Assembly: GCA_019359015.1 (NCBI GenBank) | Contig: JAHHID010000012.1 | Coordinates: 54,864-118,863 of the forward strand | Reading direction: 5' to 3' | From: Spirirestis rafaelensis WJT71-NPBG6 | Lineage (GTDB): Bacteria; Cyanobacteriota; Cyanobacteriia; Cyanobacteriales; Nostocaceae | Length of the DNA: 64,000 nt | Shown here: positions 17,543 through 29,923 of the stretch, in pieces | Position numbering within the stretch: position 1 is the first letter of the stretch | Layout of the letters: every line of letters starts with the position of its first letter | Made by a program: the position numbers and the translations under genes | The notes under the pieces: model-generated | What the model was told of the DNA's origin: nothing | The model's input: only the letters and a program-made list of their open reading frames with translations | The model's database searches: none

Positions 17543-18721
17543 TTACCTTGGTGTTAACAAAATTACTTGCTGCTGGAGGAGCGATCGCACTTTATCCAAC
17601 CCCAATTCTACACCTCCTAAAATCTCTCCTACCGTCGCTTTTTTATCACACTTTTGCAAAAATTCAAACTCGCTGCCTGACAAGTTGATAATTTGATAAT
17701 CGTAATTAAAAATACACTGGCTTGGAAACCCATCAATACAAGGGTTTAGTTCGGGAATCCCTGCTAGCAAAGTCTCATCATCTGACCAATCTACTTTAAC
17801 TACGGGAGGACGACCGAGGAAAAACTCGTAATGGGTAACTTCTGGATCTAGTAATTCTATCAGGCGATATAAAGAGCGATCGCTTAACTTTTCTGCTCGT
17901 TCAATCAATTCCGGTGCTTTGCTCAAAAGTCGCTTCAACTGCCAAAATCCCGGATTTGAAAAGTTAATAAACTCCAAACCCGAAGCATCAATTAATTCAA
18001 ACAGCGTCTCAATGTTGTAGTCAATCTCTTGGGGATGGACATACATATCGGCAAAGCATTCGTCTCGTTGGTTTTCCATTGCCCAACGTTGTTTCTCGTA
18101 CTTGACAATTCTATTGCTTTCTGGTAATGAAGAAAATAATTGTCGCCCAACTTGGACGCCATCGCGATAATCGCCGCGCTTGTCACCTTGAAGAAGAGCG
18201 ATCGCTTTTTGCATTAGTTGAATTTCCCAGCGTCCCAACTCGCCATAGACGAAGATGTGCATCAAGCCACCTGGGGCTAACTTTTTCGCCAAAGCTTGAA
18301 TACCACGAATTGGGTCGCTTAAGTGGTGTAACACCCCGACACAGTTAATCAAATCAAACTCACCCGGAAGTTGTTCCACGTCATACAGACTGAGGTGATG
18401 AAATTCGACTCTATTTGCTCCTGAACGTTTGCAGCGCTCTTTTGCAACATCCAAAGCGCCAGCACTCAAGTCAATTCCCACAACCTGCGCGTGTGGGTTG
18501 AGATGCACCAAATATTCAGTACTCACCCCCGTACCGCAGCCAGCGTCTAAAATGCGGATATCTTGCTTTTGGGGTTTTTGTCCGGTGCAGAAGTTATATG
18601 CGGCTAACCAATTCCAGCGCCAATTGTAGCCTGGAGGTGGTTCATCTAGCAGCGGTTCTGGCGGAAAGGGATAGGTATTATAGAGTTTGGCAACAGCAGC
18701 GCTAACGGTTTGATCGGACAT
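17543..18721 (-). CDS. Class I SAM-dependent methyltransferase
   Basis: A 392-residue protein with a Rossmann-type methyltransferase domain. Motif I is ILDAGCGTGVSTEYL (about residues 56-70), with the acidic partner VVGIDLSAGALDVA and the post-motif DLINCVGVLHHLSDP. An extra N-terminal segment (VAKLYNTYPFPPEPLLDEPP) and a C-terminal domain of about 150 residues (from about 245) are shared by a cyanobacterial group often annotated only as methyltransferase. The YNTYPFP motif is typical of that group. Substrate is not known. It precedes the ATP synthase operon on the same strand with a fold-back repeat between, so cotranscription is unlikely. Confidence 0.85.
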   Translation of the reverse strand: MSDQTVSAAVAKLYNTYPFPPEPLLDEPPPGYNWRWNWLAAYNFCTGQKPQKQDIRILDAGCGTGVSTEYLVHLNPHAQVVGIDLSAGALDVAKERCKRSGANRVEFHHLSLYDVEQLPGEFDLINCVGVLHHLSDPIRGIQALAKKLAPGGLMHIFVYGELGRWEIQLMQKAIALLQGDKRGDYRDGVQVGRQLFSSLPESNRIVKYEKQRWAMENQRDECFADMYVHPQEIDYNIETLFELIDASGLEFINFSNPGFWQLKRLLSKAPELIERAEKLSDRSLYRLIELLDPEVTHYEFFLGRPPVVKVDWSDDETLLAGIPELNPCIDGFPSQCIFNYDYQIINLSGSEFEFLQKCDKKATVGEILGGVELGLDKVRSLLQQQVILLTPR

Positions 18722-18787
18722 TTTTGGAGCAGTATGGCAGCATTTTTGAGTGTAGCGAATGCTGGATCATTTTTGATCAATTGTAGT

Positions 18788-18905
18788 ACCTGACACCCTG
18801 AAGGGTGCGGCTACACGAACAAAGTCCGCCTTCGCGGACTAGTAGTTTAAAAGCCTGCGTAGGCAGGCTTTGTTCGTATAGCCCCAGGGTTCTAGCCTGC
18901 GGGGC
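18788..18905. repeat. Dispersed composite palindromic repeat (GTCCGCC / GCCTGCGTAGGCAGGC type)
   Basis: Four hairpins stand in a row: ACACCCTGAAGGGTG, AGTCCGCCTTCGCGGACT, AAGCCTGCGTAGGCAGGCTT and GGGGCTATACGAAC-like ends in opposite orientation (GGCTACACGAACAAAG against CTTTGTTCGTATAGCC). The two outer arms form a long inverted repeat enclosing the inner hairpins. Shorter relatives lie at 14928-15015, 20005-20060 and 25681-25745. Confidence 0.8.
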
Positions 18906-18910
18906 ATTTA

Positions 18911-19441
18911 TCAAAGGTCACATTGATGGGTTTGGCAATATTTGGCGTTATTAATTTCACTTTGCAAATTATTCAAAGAAATTATCTGCAAATTAGTCCC
19001 ATTCTGAACCGCAGCAGTAATGTAGGCAAATTTTTGCCCGCGATGAAAGGTGTCTCTACCGACTTTGGCGACAGAACGAGAATTACGGAAGTCGTTAGCA
19101 ATTTCAGAATTATAAATATTTTGCAGCAGTTTCATGCCCTTAGCATTATTAGTGGTAAATTTTATGCTTGGGTCATCGCTGACTGTTATTCCTTCTTTAG
19201 TTACAGCCCCATTTTGGGAAGTAGCATTGACATAAAAATATAAATTACCGTTACGACCTTCGTAACCATGCGCTTCGCTGTTATATTTTAGAGCCGATAG
19301 TTGAGGTCTAGTTTTTGCCCACTTGAGGACGGTGTTAATATTTTGTCCTGGTAAAGCATTTGCAGGGGCAACAGTTAAGGCGATCGCTAAAACGGATAAA
19401 GCAGCAGTAGATAAGAAGTTAAATTTATTACGAGCAGACAT
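18911..19441 (-). CDS. Small secreted protein of unknown function
   Basis: Starting at the Met at 19441 (MSARNKFNFLSTAALSVLAI) gives a 176-residue protein with a clean signal peptide that would be cut after ANA (residues about 27-29). An upstream in-frame Met at 19549 would bury the signal peptide behind 36 odd residues, so I reject it. The mature part (LPGQNINTVLKWAKTRPQL then a beta-rich body ending CQTHQCDL) has two Cys near its end and no family I recognise. A truncated relative sits immediately upstream (19566-19709). It is likely periplasmic or extracellular. Confidence 0.65.
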   Translation of the reverse strand: MSARNKFNFLSTAALSVLAIALTVAPANALPGQNINTVLKWAKTRPQLSALKYNSEAHGYEGRNGNLYFYVNATSQNGAVTKEGITVSDDPSIKFTTNNAKGMKLLQNIYNSEIANDFRNSRSVAKVGRDTFHRGQKFAYITAAVQNGTNLQIISLNNLQSEINNAKYCQTHQCDL

Positions 19442-19565
19442 CGGTTTAAAGTGTGTAGAAGATAAGTAGTTATTTAGGCGATCGCGCTTCGTGCGCTTAT
19501 TGATTGTGGATGACGATTCTCCTTGATGAGAGGCTACGCGATCGCACAATTAACATCTTGATATT

Positions 19566-19709
19566 TCAAGGTTGTAGAACAGGTATATTCTGTGCCAACC
19601 TGAAGGCAAGATTCGTGTTTTGTTTTGGTAAGCCATTAGCGGTGTTTGCCCACATCAGAGCCAGAGTTAACAAAGCAGCGTGGAAGAGTAAGTTAAATTT
19701 AGTACGCAT
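19566..19709 (-). pseudogene. Truncated paralogue of the adjacent secreted protein
   Basis: A 47-residue open frame starts MRTKFNLLFHAALLTLALMW, has a signal peptide ending ANTANG, and continues LPKQNTNLAFRLAQNIPVLQP before a TGA. The signal peptide and the first mature residues match the neighbour in pattern (MSARNKFNFLSTAAL...; LPGQNINTVLKWA). It stops after about 20 mature residues, so it is either a gene duplicate cut short by a stop or a small secreted peptide in its own right. No ribosome-binding site is obvious. Confidence 0.5.
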
Positions 19710-23722
<4,013 letters not shown>

Positions 23723-24113
23723 CGATCGCGCTTAAAAAGACAAGGGGACAAGGGGACAAGGGAGACAAGGAGGAATTTCTTCTTTGTCTCCCCCCCTCTC
23801 CAACTGCCCCTCACAACCTTCCGCAACAAAGCTTTCAGATTGTTAGTGCGACTGCAAATCTGAAAATAAATATTACAAAGTATTAAGAGCAGTCATAATT
23901 GCTCAACATAATGTCCGAGAATATTTTGCGGAAGGTATCTGAGTTTAACGCCTTGTGTAGTTCTATTTACCCAAGTCAACTCGAAATCCCTAGCACAACA
24001 TAAACAGTTTTGCAAGTGTTGTGTCTAAGAAAACGAGAAAAACTCAGTCAATCCAAAAAGTCGCACCAGCTTAATCAAATTCTGGTTTCATTAGTACTGG
24101 AGGAATCCAAATC
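23723..24113. other. apcE-apcA spacer with fold-back repeat
   Basis: The first 80 bases hold a GACAAGGGGACAAGGGGACAAG tandem (shown in part) followed by TTTGTCTCCCCCCCTCTCC, which folds back and may end or process the apcE transcript. The next 300 bases are AT-rich with no gene and probably hold the separate strong promoter of apcA. A good ribosome-binding site (GGAGG) sits 11 bases before the apcA ATG. Confidence 0.7.
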
Positions 24114-24599
24114 ATGAGTATCGTCACGAAAGCTATCGTGAATGCTGATGCAGAAGCCCGCTACCTTAGCCCTGGCGAACTGGATCGGATCAAGAGCTTT
24201 GTTACAGGTGGTGAGCGTCGTCTTCGCATCGCTCAAGTTTTGACTGACAACCGCGAGCGGATTGTTAAGCAAGCTGGCGACCAACTGTTCCAAAAGCGCC
24301 CTGATGTTGTATCTCCCGGTGGCAACGCTTACGGTCAAGAAATGACTGCTACTTGCCTGCGTGACTTGGATTACTACCTCCGCCTCATCACCTACGGAGT
24401 TGTTTCTGGTGATGTAACCCCCATCGAAGAAATTGGTGTTGTGGGTGTTCGCGAAATGTACAAGTCCTTGGGAACTCCCATTGAGGCTGTTGCTTCAGGC
24501 GTAACCGCAATGAAGAATGCATCTGCATCCCTGTTGTCAAGTGAAGATGCTGGTGAAGCTGGCGCTTACTTCGACTACCTAGTTGGTGCAATGCAATAG
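24114..24599 (+). CDS. apcA: Allophycocyanin alpha subunit
   Basis: The 161-residue alpha chain of the phycobilisome core trimer. The phycocyanobilin-binding Cys lies in [18 protein letters not shown], and the N-terminal helices [20 protein letters not shown] are standard. GGAGG precedes the ATG. With apcB it makes the alpha-beta pairs that receive energy from the rods and pass it to ApcE/ApcD. It is 65 bases from apcB and surely cotranscribed. Confidence 0.99.
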   Translation: MSIVTKAIVNADAEARYLSPGELDRIKSFVTGGERRLRIAQVLTDNRERIVKQAGDQLFQKRPDVVSPGGNAYGQEMTATCLRDLDYYLRLITYGVVSGDVTPIEEIGVVGVREMYKSLGTPIEAVASGVTAMKNASASLLSSEDAGEAGAYFDYLVGAMQ

Positions 24600-24664
24600 G
24601 TTGAACCTGTTTCTCTGTGGAAACAGAACAATTGCAATACGGTTGGAAATAAGGAATTAACAAC

Positions 24665-25150
24665 ATGCAAGACGCAATTACCGCTGTCATTAACTCTTCA
24701 GACGTTCAAGGTAAGTACCTCGACACCTCTGCTTTAGAGAAACTCAAAGGCTACTTCTCAACTGGTGAACTGCGCGTTCGTGCTGCTACCAGCATCAGCG
24801 CTAATGCTTCTGCGATTGTCAAAGAAGCTGTAGCAAAGTCCTTGTTGTACTCTGACATCACCCGTCCAGGTGGCAACATGTACACCACCCGTCGCTATGC
24901 TGCTTGCATCCGCGATTTGGATTACTACTTGCGTTATTCCACCTACGCTATGTTGGCTGGAGATCCTTCCATCCTTGATGAGCGTGTGTTGAATGGCTTG
25001 AAAGAAACCTACAATTCCTTGGGTGTACCCGTTGGTGCAACCGTGCAAGCTATCCAAGCAATGAAAGAAGTAACTGCTAGCTTGGTAGGTCCTGACGCTG
25101 GTAAGGAAATGGGCGTTTACTTCGACTATATCTCCTCTGGCTTAAGCTAA
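24665..25150 (+). CDS. apcB: Allophycocyanin beta subunit
   Basis: The 161-residue beta chain. The bilin-binding Cys is in [19 protein letters not shown], and the Asn of [11 protein letters not shown] is the residue that is methylated (by CpcM) in this family. AAGGA precedes the ATG. It ends at DYISSGLS. An inverted repeat in the following spacer separates it from apcC. Confidence 0.99.
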   Translation: MQDAITAVINSSDVQGKYLDTSALEKLKGYFSTGELRVRAATSISANASAIVKEAVAKSLLYSDITRPGGNMYTTRRYAACIRDLDYYLRYSTYAMLAGDPSILDERVLNGLKETYNSLGVPVGATVQAIQAMKEVTASLVGPDAGKEMGVYFDYISSGLS

Positions 25151-25202
25151 GAGAAAAGCAATGCACTTAAGTAACTAGTTTTAGTTAGGTGCGGCTTGAT
25201 TA

Positions 25203-25317
25203 AGGTCTGGAAATCAATCGTGAGTGCTAGAAAGTTATGTCGCTTGTCTTTTTAAATTTAATTAAATTAAAGTGATGAGTGTTAACTGTCTAGTATTGAT
25301 GATTGATTTCCAGCCTT
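25203..25317 (+). promoter_or_regulatory. Inverted repeat in the apcB-apcC spacer
   Basis: CTGGAAATCAATC at 25207-25219 has an exact 13-base reverse complement GATTGATTTCCAG at 25301-25313, and pairing continues outward (AAGGT with CCTT) across a bulge. The 80-base interior would loop out. No T-tract follows, so it is more likely an mRNA stabiliser or partial stop that sets the excess of apcA/apcB over apcC product than a full terminator. Confidence 0.5.
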
Positions 25318-25409
25318 GGAGTGATTAATTTAAAGATTTGCGTAAAATACACGCTCCCATTTTTTACACATAAAAAAGTTTTCACGATAAATACAGGAGA
25401 TTTAACCCG

Positions 25410-25613
25410 ATGCGGATGTTTAAAGTTACCGCTTGCGTTCCCAGTCAAACTCGCATTCGCACTCAACGCGAATTGCAAAATACCTATTTCACCAAGCTGG
25501 TTCCCTATGACAACTGGTTTCGCGAACAGCAGCGCATTATGAAAATGGGCGGCAAAATCGTCAAGGTGGAACTAGCAACTGGCAAGCAAGGCACCAATAC
25601 TGGGTTACTCTAA
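25410..25613 (+). CDS. apcC: Phycobilisome core small linker LC7.8
   Basis: The 67-residue core linker that caps and stabilises allophycocyanin trimers. It belongs to the CpcD/ApcC family: MRMFKVTACVPSQTRIRTQR, then TYFTKLVPYDNWFREQQR and the closing MGGKIVKVELATGKQGTNTG. Length is normal. GGAG sits 9 bases before the ATG. It ends the apc cluster, with an intrinsic terminator 36 bases past its stop. Confidence 0.98.
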   Translation: MRMFKVTACVPSQTRIRTQRELQNTYFTKLVPYDNWFREQQRIMKMGGKIVKVELATGKQGTNTGLL

Positions 25614-25648
25614 TTCCTATAGAACGAAAATTATTGTAGGGAGTTGCG

Positions 25649-25674
25649 AAGAGGTCAAAGATGACCTCTTTTTT
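25649..25674 (+). terminator. Intrinsic terminator of the apc operon
   Basis: AAGAGGTC (25649-25656), loop AAAGAT, GACCTCTT (25663-25670), then TTTT: a perfect 8-base-pair stem with a T-tract. Confidence 0.9.
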
Positions 25675-25680
25675 ATTGTT

Positions 25681-25745
25681 TGAGTCCCTCAGGCTAGAAG
25701 CCTGGGGCTATACGAACAAAGTCCGCCTTCGCGGACTGCTGCAAA
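25681..25745. repeat. Dispersed composite palindromic repeat
   Basis: CAGGCTAGAAGCCTGGGGCT, then ATACGAACAAAGTCCGCC and TTCGCGGACTGCTGC: the same building blocks as 18788-18905, in the opposite order. It lies just after the apc terminator. Confidence 0.8.
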
Positions 25746-25821
25746 AGGAATGCCTCGCAGCTTAAGAGTTAGGAGTATCGTTAAAGCTTTGCTATGTTTA
25801 CCCCTAAATATTTGGAAATAT

Positions 25822-26256
25822 TCAAAGCGTAGGTTCTAGAAGCGTTGAAATTACTGCTTGCTCGAACTCATTAATTTCTTGTTCTTTTGGCTTTTTTTTC
25901 CGAATCTCATTCAAGCTAGATGGGTGCTTCCATTTACTAGGAAGAGCCAATCTATAAACGTTGGTAGTCCCTTGGCGCTCTTCCTTTTCTACAATACCTA
26001 TCTCGTAAAGCACCCTTAAAGCATCTTGAGCTTTTCTGTGACTCATCCCACACACTTCGGCAATATTCTTTTGCTTCTCAAAACATCCTTTTCCTTTCAC
26101 GTCTGGCTTATATCCGTCTCTACGAGCAATATGAGCTAAAACACGGAACTCATAAACATCTAATCCATAGTCATCTATATCAGAACGTACAAAAATTGGG
26201 GCTTTCTCGTCGGAACCTGGCTTCCAATCTTTTTCATGTTTTGTCTTACGAGGCAT
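25822..26256 (-). CDS. Winged-helix DNA-binding protein
   Basis: A 144-residue basic protein. Residues about 28-105 form a winged helix: helix VYEFRVLAHIARR, a recognition-type helix-turn-helix KNIAEVCGMSHRKAQDALRVL and a wing EERQGTTNVYRLAL. The N-terminus (MPRKTKHEKDWKPGSDEKAP) and the tail (EIRKKKPKEQEINEFEQAV) are charged. Similar proteins occur on plasmids and phages as replication or control factors, and also as chromosomal regulators; I cannot tell which. About 180-300 bases upstream are repeated GTACGCAT motifs and a large palindrome, possible binding sites. No partner gene is cotranscribed. Confidence 0.7.
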   Translation of the reverse strand: MPRKTKHEKDWKPGSDEKAPIFVRSDIDDYGLDVYEFRVLAHIARRDGYKPDVKGKGCFEKQKNIAEVCGMSHRKAQDALRVLYEIGIVEKEERQGTTNVYRLALPSKWKHPSSLNEIRKKKPKEQEINEFEQAVISTLLEPTL

Positions 26257-26437
26257 AGCTAGTTCAGTGGTATATCAATTACGACTCAAATAAATGTAAA
26301 TTTTTATTAATTTTTTGGTTAGTATTTTGATTTTAAGATATGCCTCGTACGACAAGACCTTCGCTAAGTTGACGTAACCGATGAAGATACAAGGATTACC
26401 ATAACTATTCGATATATTTACAAAGGGATTCATTTCT

Positions 26438-26596
26438 GTACGCATATAATAACATCGGTTAATACGCACTGAGAGTCGTAGGATGGTACGCATCTAAATA
26501 CATGTGTGGTACGCATAATAGTATATACCCCCATGCAATAGAGTGCATGGGGGTACGCATAAGAAACCAATGGTAGGCTATGTACATAATGCGTAT
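26438..26596. repeat. Spaced GTACGCAT direct repeats (possible operator or iteron array)
   Basis: GTACGCAT occurs at 26438, 26486, 26509 and 26553 (three of them as GGTACGCAT), all in the same orientation, with start-to-start distances of 48, 23 and 44 bases. A diverged copy (ATACGCAC) is at 26462 and an inverted one (ATGCGTAT) at 26589. Spacing near multiples of 22-24 bases would place the sites on one face of the helix every two turns. Confidence 0.7.
26526..26555. repeat. 12-base-pair perfect palindrome
   Basis: TACCCCCATGCA (26526-26537), loop ATAGAG, TGCATGGGGGTA (26544-26555). The right arm runs into the last GTACGCAT copy. There is no T-tract, so this is more likely a protein-binding or cruciform site than a terminator. 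Confidence 0.8.
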
Positions 26597-26756
26597 CCCA
26601 ACCAGCAAAAGCTATATATAGTATGATTTTATAATTTGACAGCAGTAATTATTCGGTTATTCTAAATGAAGCGGCGATCAAAATAAAATCTCCGCCTTCT
26701 CAAGATTCTCGTAGAGATGACGGAGATGCAATGTAAAATACTACTTCAAACGTAAC

Positions 26757-26999
26757 ATGCAACCAACGAACAGGAAAAGATCCAGTTCTCAGTCAAATAG
26801 CGATTCTGGGATGTCGATAAGTTTACGTCTCTCAGAGACGATGATTGCTGTGACACTAGGCTCATGTATTTCTTTTGGGTCAGGCGTTTTAATCACCAAT
26901 ACTGTTCATCAAAACCAAGTGAACAACTGTACCCTAGAGCAACCGCTAAACAGTACATCAGCCATGCCTATACCAAAAACTCCGTTTCCTAAAAATTAA
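26757..26999 (+). CDS. Small membrane-anchored protein, unknown
   Basis: An 80-residue open frame. A polar N-terminus rich in Ser/Asn/Arg is followed by one hydrophobic segment (about residues 29-48, MIAVTLGSCISFGSGVLI) and a short Pro/Asn-rich tail. No family recognised. The ATG has no strong ribosome-binding site. Two hairpins directly after the stop suggest a real transcript end. I consider it possible but not certain that it is expressed. Confidence 0.35.
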   Translation: MQPTNRKRSSSQSNSDSGMSISLRLSETMIAVTLGSCISFGSGVLITNTVHQNQVNNCTLEQPLNSTSAMPIPKTPFPKN

Positions 27000-27074
27000 A
27001 GTGTGAATTCATTCTAGGAATTCACACTAAAGTCAGAAGTTGCGTTGGGTTTGCATTGTGGCTCCCAACGCAAC
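27000..27074. repeat. Two perfect hairpins in tandem
   Basis: AGTGTGAATTC (27000-27010) pairs with GAATTCACACT (27018-27028). GTTGCGTTGGG (27039-27049) pairs with CCCAACGCAAC (27064-27074). The first begins at the stop codon of the small membrane gene. Neither has a T-tract. Confidence 0.7.
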
Positions 27075-27233
27075 CATTTAGAAATTAATTAGTAGATGAA
27101 AAGCCCTATAAAAATCCTCTTCCCTTCTGCCTTACTTCCGGGGTGAGGGATTGAGGGACGATTGACGGGTTTTACCTAAAGCTGAAAAGATAAATGTGAA
27201 AATGCACTTAGCTTAAAATTTAGGATTTGAGTC

Positions 27234-29873
27234 ATGAACGCTCTGTGTCGTCAAATACGTTCAATGCATCGAATACGCAGACTGAGTTTTCTGCTGCTGG
27301 TCGTATGCACGGCACTGCTACTGTTAGCCTTACATGCTTGTGGACAAGAGCCTATAGTACAGACCCAATCAGAACTACAACAAGCTCAATCACAAGTACA
27401 AAACCAATCAAAAGTACCTACCCAATCACGATCGCCTGCCGAATCAAATACCGGACAGTTCTTTAAATGGAAGAATGTGAATATTCAGGGTATGGGCTAC
27501 GTTACCGGTTTAGCGATCGCTCCACAATCGCCTCATGATGTCTACATCCGCACAGATATCGGTGGTGCTTACCGCTTCATCCGGCAAACAAATCAATGGC
27601 TTCCCCTGTTGGATATGTTTGATACCAACTTTTCTAAAGGGGGAATCGGGGTAGAGAGCATCGCCATAGATCCTACACTACCTAAGCGCATTTATGTGGT
27701 AGTAAACCATAGAAATTCTAGCTTTAAAGCTGGCGATGGCAAAATGCAATATAAGTATGCCGGCGAGGTGATGGTTTCTGACAATCAGGGAGGAACCTGG
27801 AAACCGACAGGTTTAGGGAAAAACAATATCTTCGTTGGTCCAAACAACGGTTACCGTTCCGATACAGGTGAGCGGTTAGCAGTAGATCCAAATAAGTCTG
27901 GGTTGCTGCTGTATGGCTCTCGCAGAGATGGTCTGTGGAAAAAAAATGCCGAACAAGCGTGGACTCGTGTATTGGGTGGACTGCCAGATCCTAAAAGCTT
28001 ACCGGGATATAAAAACCCTGATGGTAAAGAATCTGATGATATACCAGGTTTTACATTTGTCGCTTTTGACAAAAACAGCGGTCGTTTAAACAACCCCACG
28101 CAAACTATATATGTTGGGGTTCATGGTAGTGGTGTATGGCGCAGCACGAACGGCGGTGTATCTTGGAGTAACATAGCAGGCGGTAACGATCCATTACGAA
28201 GTGCGATCGCCTCCGATGGTACACTTTATGTCAGCTTCGGCACCATCGGTAATAATGGAAATAAAACATCCGGTGGCGTTCGCCAGTATAAAAACGGCAT
28301 TTGGACAGACATCACCCCTGACGGTACAGACAAAGTTTACTCAGCCGTCACCGTACAACTCAATCAAGCAGACACGGTGATGGCAATTTCCGACAAGTAT
28401 GTGTATCGCTCTACCGACAGTGGGAAAAACTGGAAAAAGCAGACAATGTACATGGGGGCATATGATGCCAACAGCCCCAAAGATCCAGTTAATTCCTCTG
28501 CACCCGGTTACTATTTATCCTACGCTGCCACTGGTGCCTCAGTAGTGGTTATAGACCCTAGCAATCCCAAACAAGTTTGGTGGACAAACGGTTGGGGTGT
28601 AGCGCGTACAGATGATGTTACCGCTGCCAACCCAGCTTATAAATGGCTGATGAACAATTTGGAGGAACTCGACGTAAATATCTTGCGCGTTCCCCCGAAG
28701 CCCAAAGCACAAGGGGGAGCCGATTTATTGAGTGCGGTGCAAGATATGATCGGCTTTCGCCACGAAAACCGCAACTTAGTACCAAATGCCAAAATTGACC
28801 CGGAAGGCATTCCCATCAATCCTGGGTACAAATGGGCAAACCCTGATTGGAAGGTATATCCGCAGCCTTTTCCCCATGTAGCGGGGGCGACAGGCATGGA
28901 TTATGCTTACAAAAAACCCGATTACGCTGCTTTTGTTGGCTTTCATCAGTGGCAGGGTTTCTGGTCAATCCACGGTATGACCAACGATAACGGTAAAACG
29001 TGGAAGGCGTTCGAGTCTATCCCCAAAGAGAATTTCTGGAAAGCTGACAAATCTGCTCAAGAAGAAGTCGCGGCAACGGGTGGTCAGATTGCTATGTCGC
29101 CGACGAACCCGCAGAACATGGTTTGGGCACCGGCTTGGGGACCTTGGGCGCATTACACCACAGATGGCGGGAAAACTTGGAAACTGGCACAAAATTTAGA
29201 CCATGACCCTAAGCCAGAACCCTACGACCCGCAGAATAACGACCATATTCACTATCAAGCGTTGCCCAAAGCTTGGGCTAATAGTATTTCGCCTTGGGTG
29301 AGTGCATATATTTTGGCAGCCGATCGCCAAGACCCACAAGGTAAAACGTTCTATTACTTCAATGGCTGGACATTTTACTACAGTAACGACGGCGGCGCAA
29401 ACTGGAGAAAAGGCGCATTTAACAAATTTCCTACATGGCTAGTTCGTCCCGCGATCGTTCCCAATCCGACGCGGCAAGGTGATGTTTGGATGAGCTTTTC
29501 TCGCAATCAAGAAGATGTCAACGGTAACAAATTGTACCGCTCGTTAGATGGCGGCAAGAGTTTTAGTGTTGTTTCATCGGTGGATAGCTGCGAGTTTATG
29601 ACTTTTGGAAAGGGTTCCTCGGATACTCAGCCGTATATTTACGTATTTGGACGTGTCAAAGGAGCAACCAAAGATGCGATGTATAAATCAGAAAACATGG
29701 GTAAAAGCTGGATTCAAATTAGCAAGCCGAATTTCCTGCAATTTCCCGGACTGACTTATTTGGAAGGTGATATGCGATCGCCTAACCTTGTTTATGCCGG
29801 CTTGTTAGGTCGTGGCATTATGTATGGTGAAGGTTCTAACTCCAGGGTTAGACCAAACCGTAATTCGACTTGA
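27234..29873 (+). CDS. GH74-like beta-propeller lipoprotein (xyloglucanase/sialidase-fold)
   Basis: A predicted outer-layer lipoprotein. The lipobox ALHAC puts the lipidated Cys at residue 36; the Met at residue 11 (27264) gives a more usual signal length. Residues about 75-870 form paired seven-bladed propellers of the glycoside hydrolase family 74 type: GYVTGLAIAPQSP, then VYIRTDIGGAYRF (with an Asp at a catalytic position), PLLDMF, and repeated Asp-box-like turns (STNGGVSWSN, STDSGKNWKK, TTDGGKTWKL, SNDGGANWRK, SLDGGKSFSV). Known GH74 enzymes cut xyloglucan. Substrate here is not provable, and Asp-box propellers also serve non-enzymatic roles. A glycosyltransferase gene follows 50 bases later on the same strand. 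Confidence 0.75.
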   Translation: MNALCRQIRSMHRIRRLSFLLLVVCTALLLLALHACGQEPIVQTQSELQQAQSQVQNQSKVPTQSRSPAESNTGQFFKWKNVNIQGMGYVTGLAIAPQSPHDVYIRTDIGGAYRFIRQTNQWLPLLDMFDTNFSKGGIGVESIAIDPTLPKRIYVVVNHRNSSFKAGDGKMQYKYAGEVMVSDNQGGTWKPTGLGKNNIFVGPNNGYRSDTGERLAVDPNKSGLLLYGSRRDGLWKKNAEQAWTRVLGGLPDPKSLPGYKNPDGKESDDIPGFTFVAFDKNSGRLNNPTQTIYVGVHGSGVWRSTNGGVSWSNIAGGNDPLRSAIASDGTLYVSFGTIGNNGNKTSGGVRQYKNGIWTDITPDGTDKVYSAVTVQLNQADTVMAISDKYVYRSTDSGKNWKKQTMYMGAYDANSPKDPVNSSAPGYYLSYAATGASVVVIDPSNPKQVWWTNGWGVARTDDVTAANPAYKWLMNNLEELDVNILRVPPKPKAQGGADLLSAVQDMIGFRHENRNLVPNAKIDPEGIPINPGYKWANPDWKVYPQPFPHVAGATGMDYAYKKPDYAAFVGFHQWQGFWSIHGMTNDNGKTWKAFESIPKENFWKADKSAQEEVAATGGQIAMSPTNPQNMVWAPAWGPWAHYTTDGGKTWKLAQNLDHDPKPEPYDPQNNDHIHYQALPKAWANSISPWVSAYILAADRQDPQGKTFYYFNGWTFYYSNDGGANWRKGAFNKFPTWLVRPAIVPNPTRQGDVWMSFSRNQEDVNGNKLYRSLDGGKSFSVVSSVDSCEFMTFGKGSSDTQPYIYVFGRVKGATKDAMYKSENMGKSWIQISKPNFLQFPGLTYLEGDMRSPNLVYAGLLGRGIMYGEGSNSRVRPNRNST

Positions 29874-29923
29874 TGCCAAAAAAAGTTAGGAGGTAGGGGT
29901 GGGGTTTCCCCGTCCATACTAAA

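Noticed and set aside
25303..25542. 79-codon plus-strand frame overlapping the apcC start
   Set aside because: It is in a different frame from apcC over their overlap and shows no domain; apcC has the good ribosome-binding site.
26275..26493. 72-codon minus-strand frame upstream of the winged-helix gene starting in a GTACGCAT repeat (ATGCGTAC)
   Set aside because: The MRT starts are by-products of the repeat; the rest is AT-rich with no protein character.
27851..29192. Several minus-strand frames antisense to the GH74-like gene
   Set aside because: Composition follows the sense gene's codon pattern; no supporting features.
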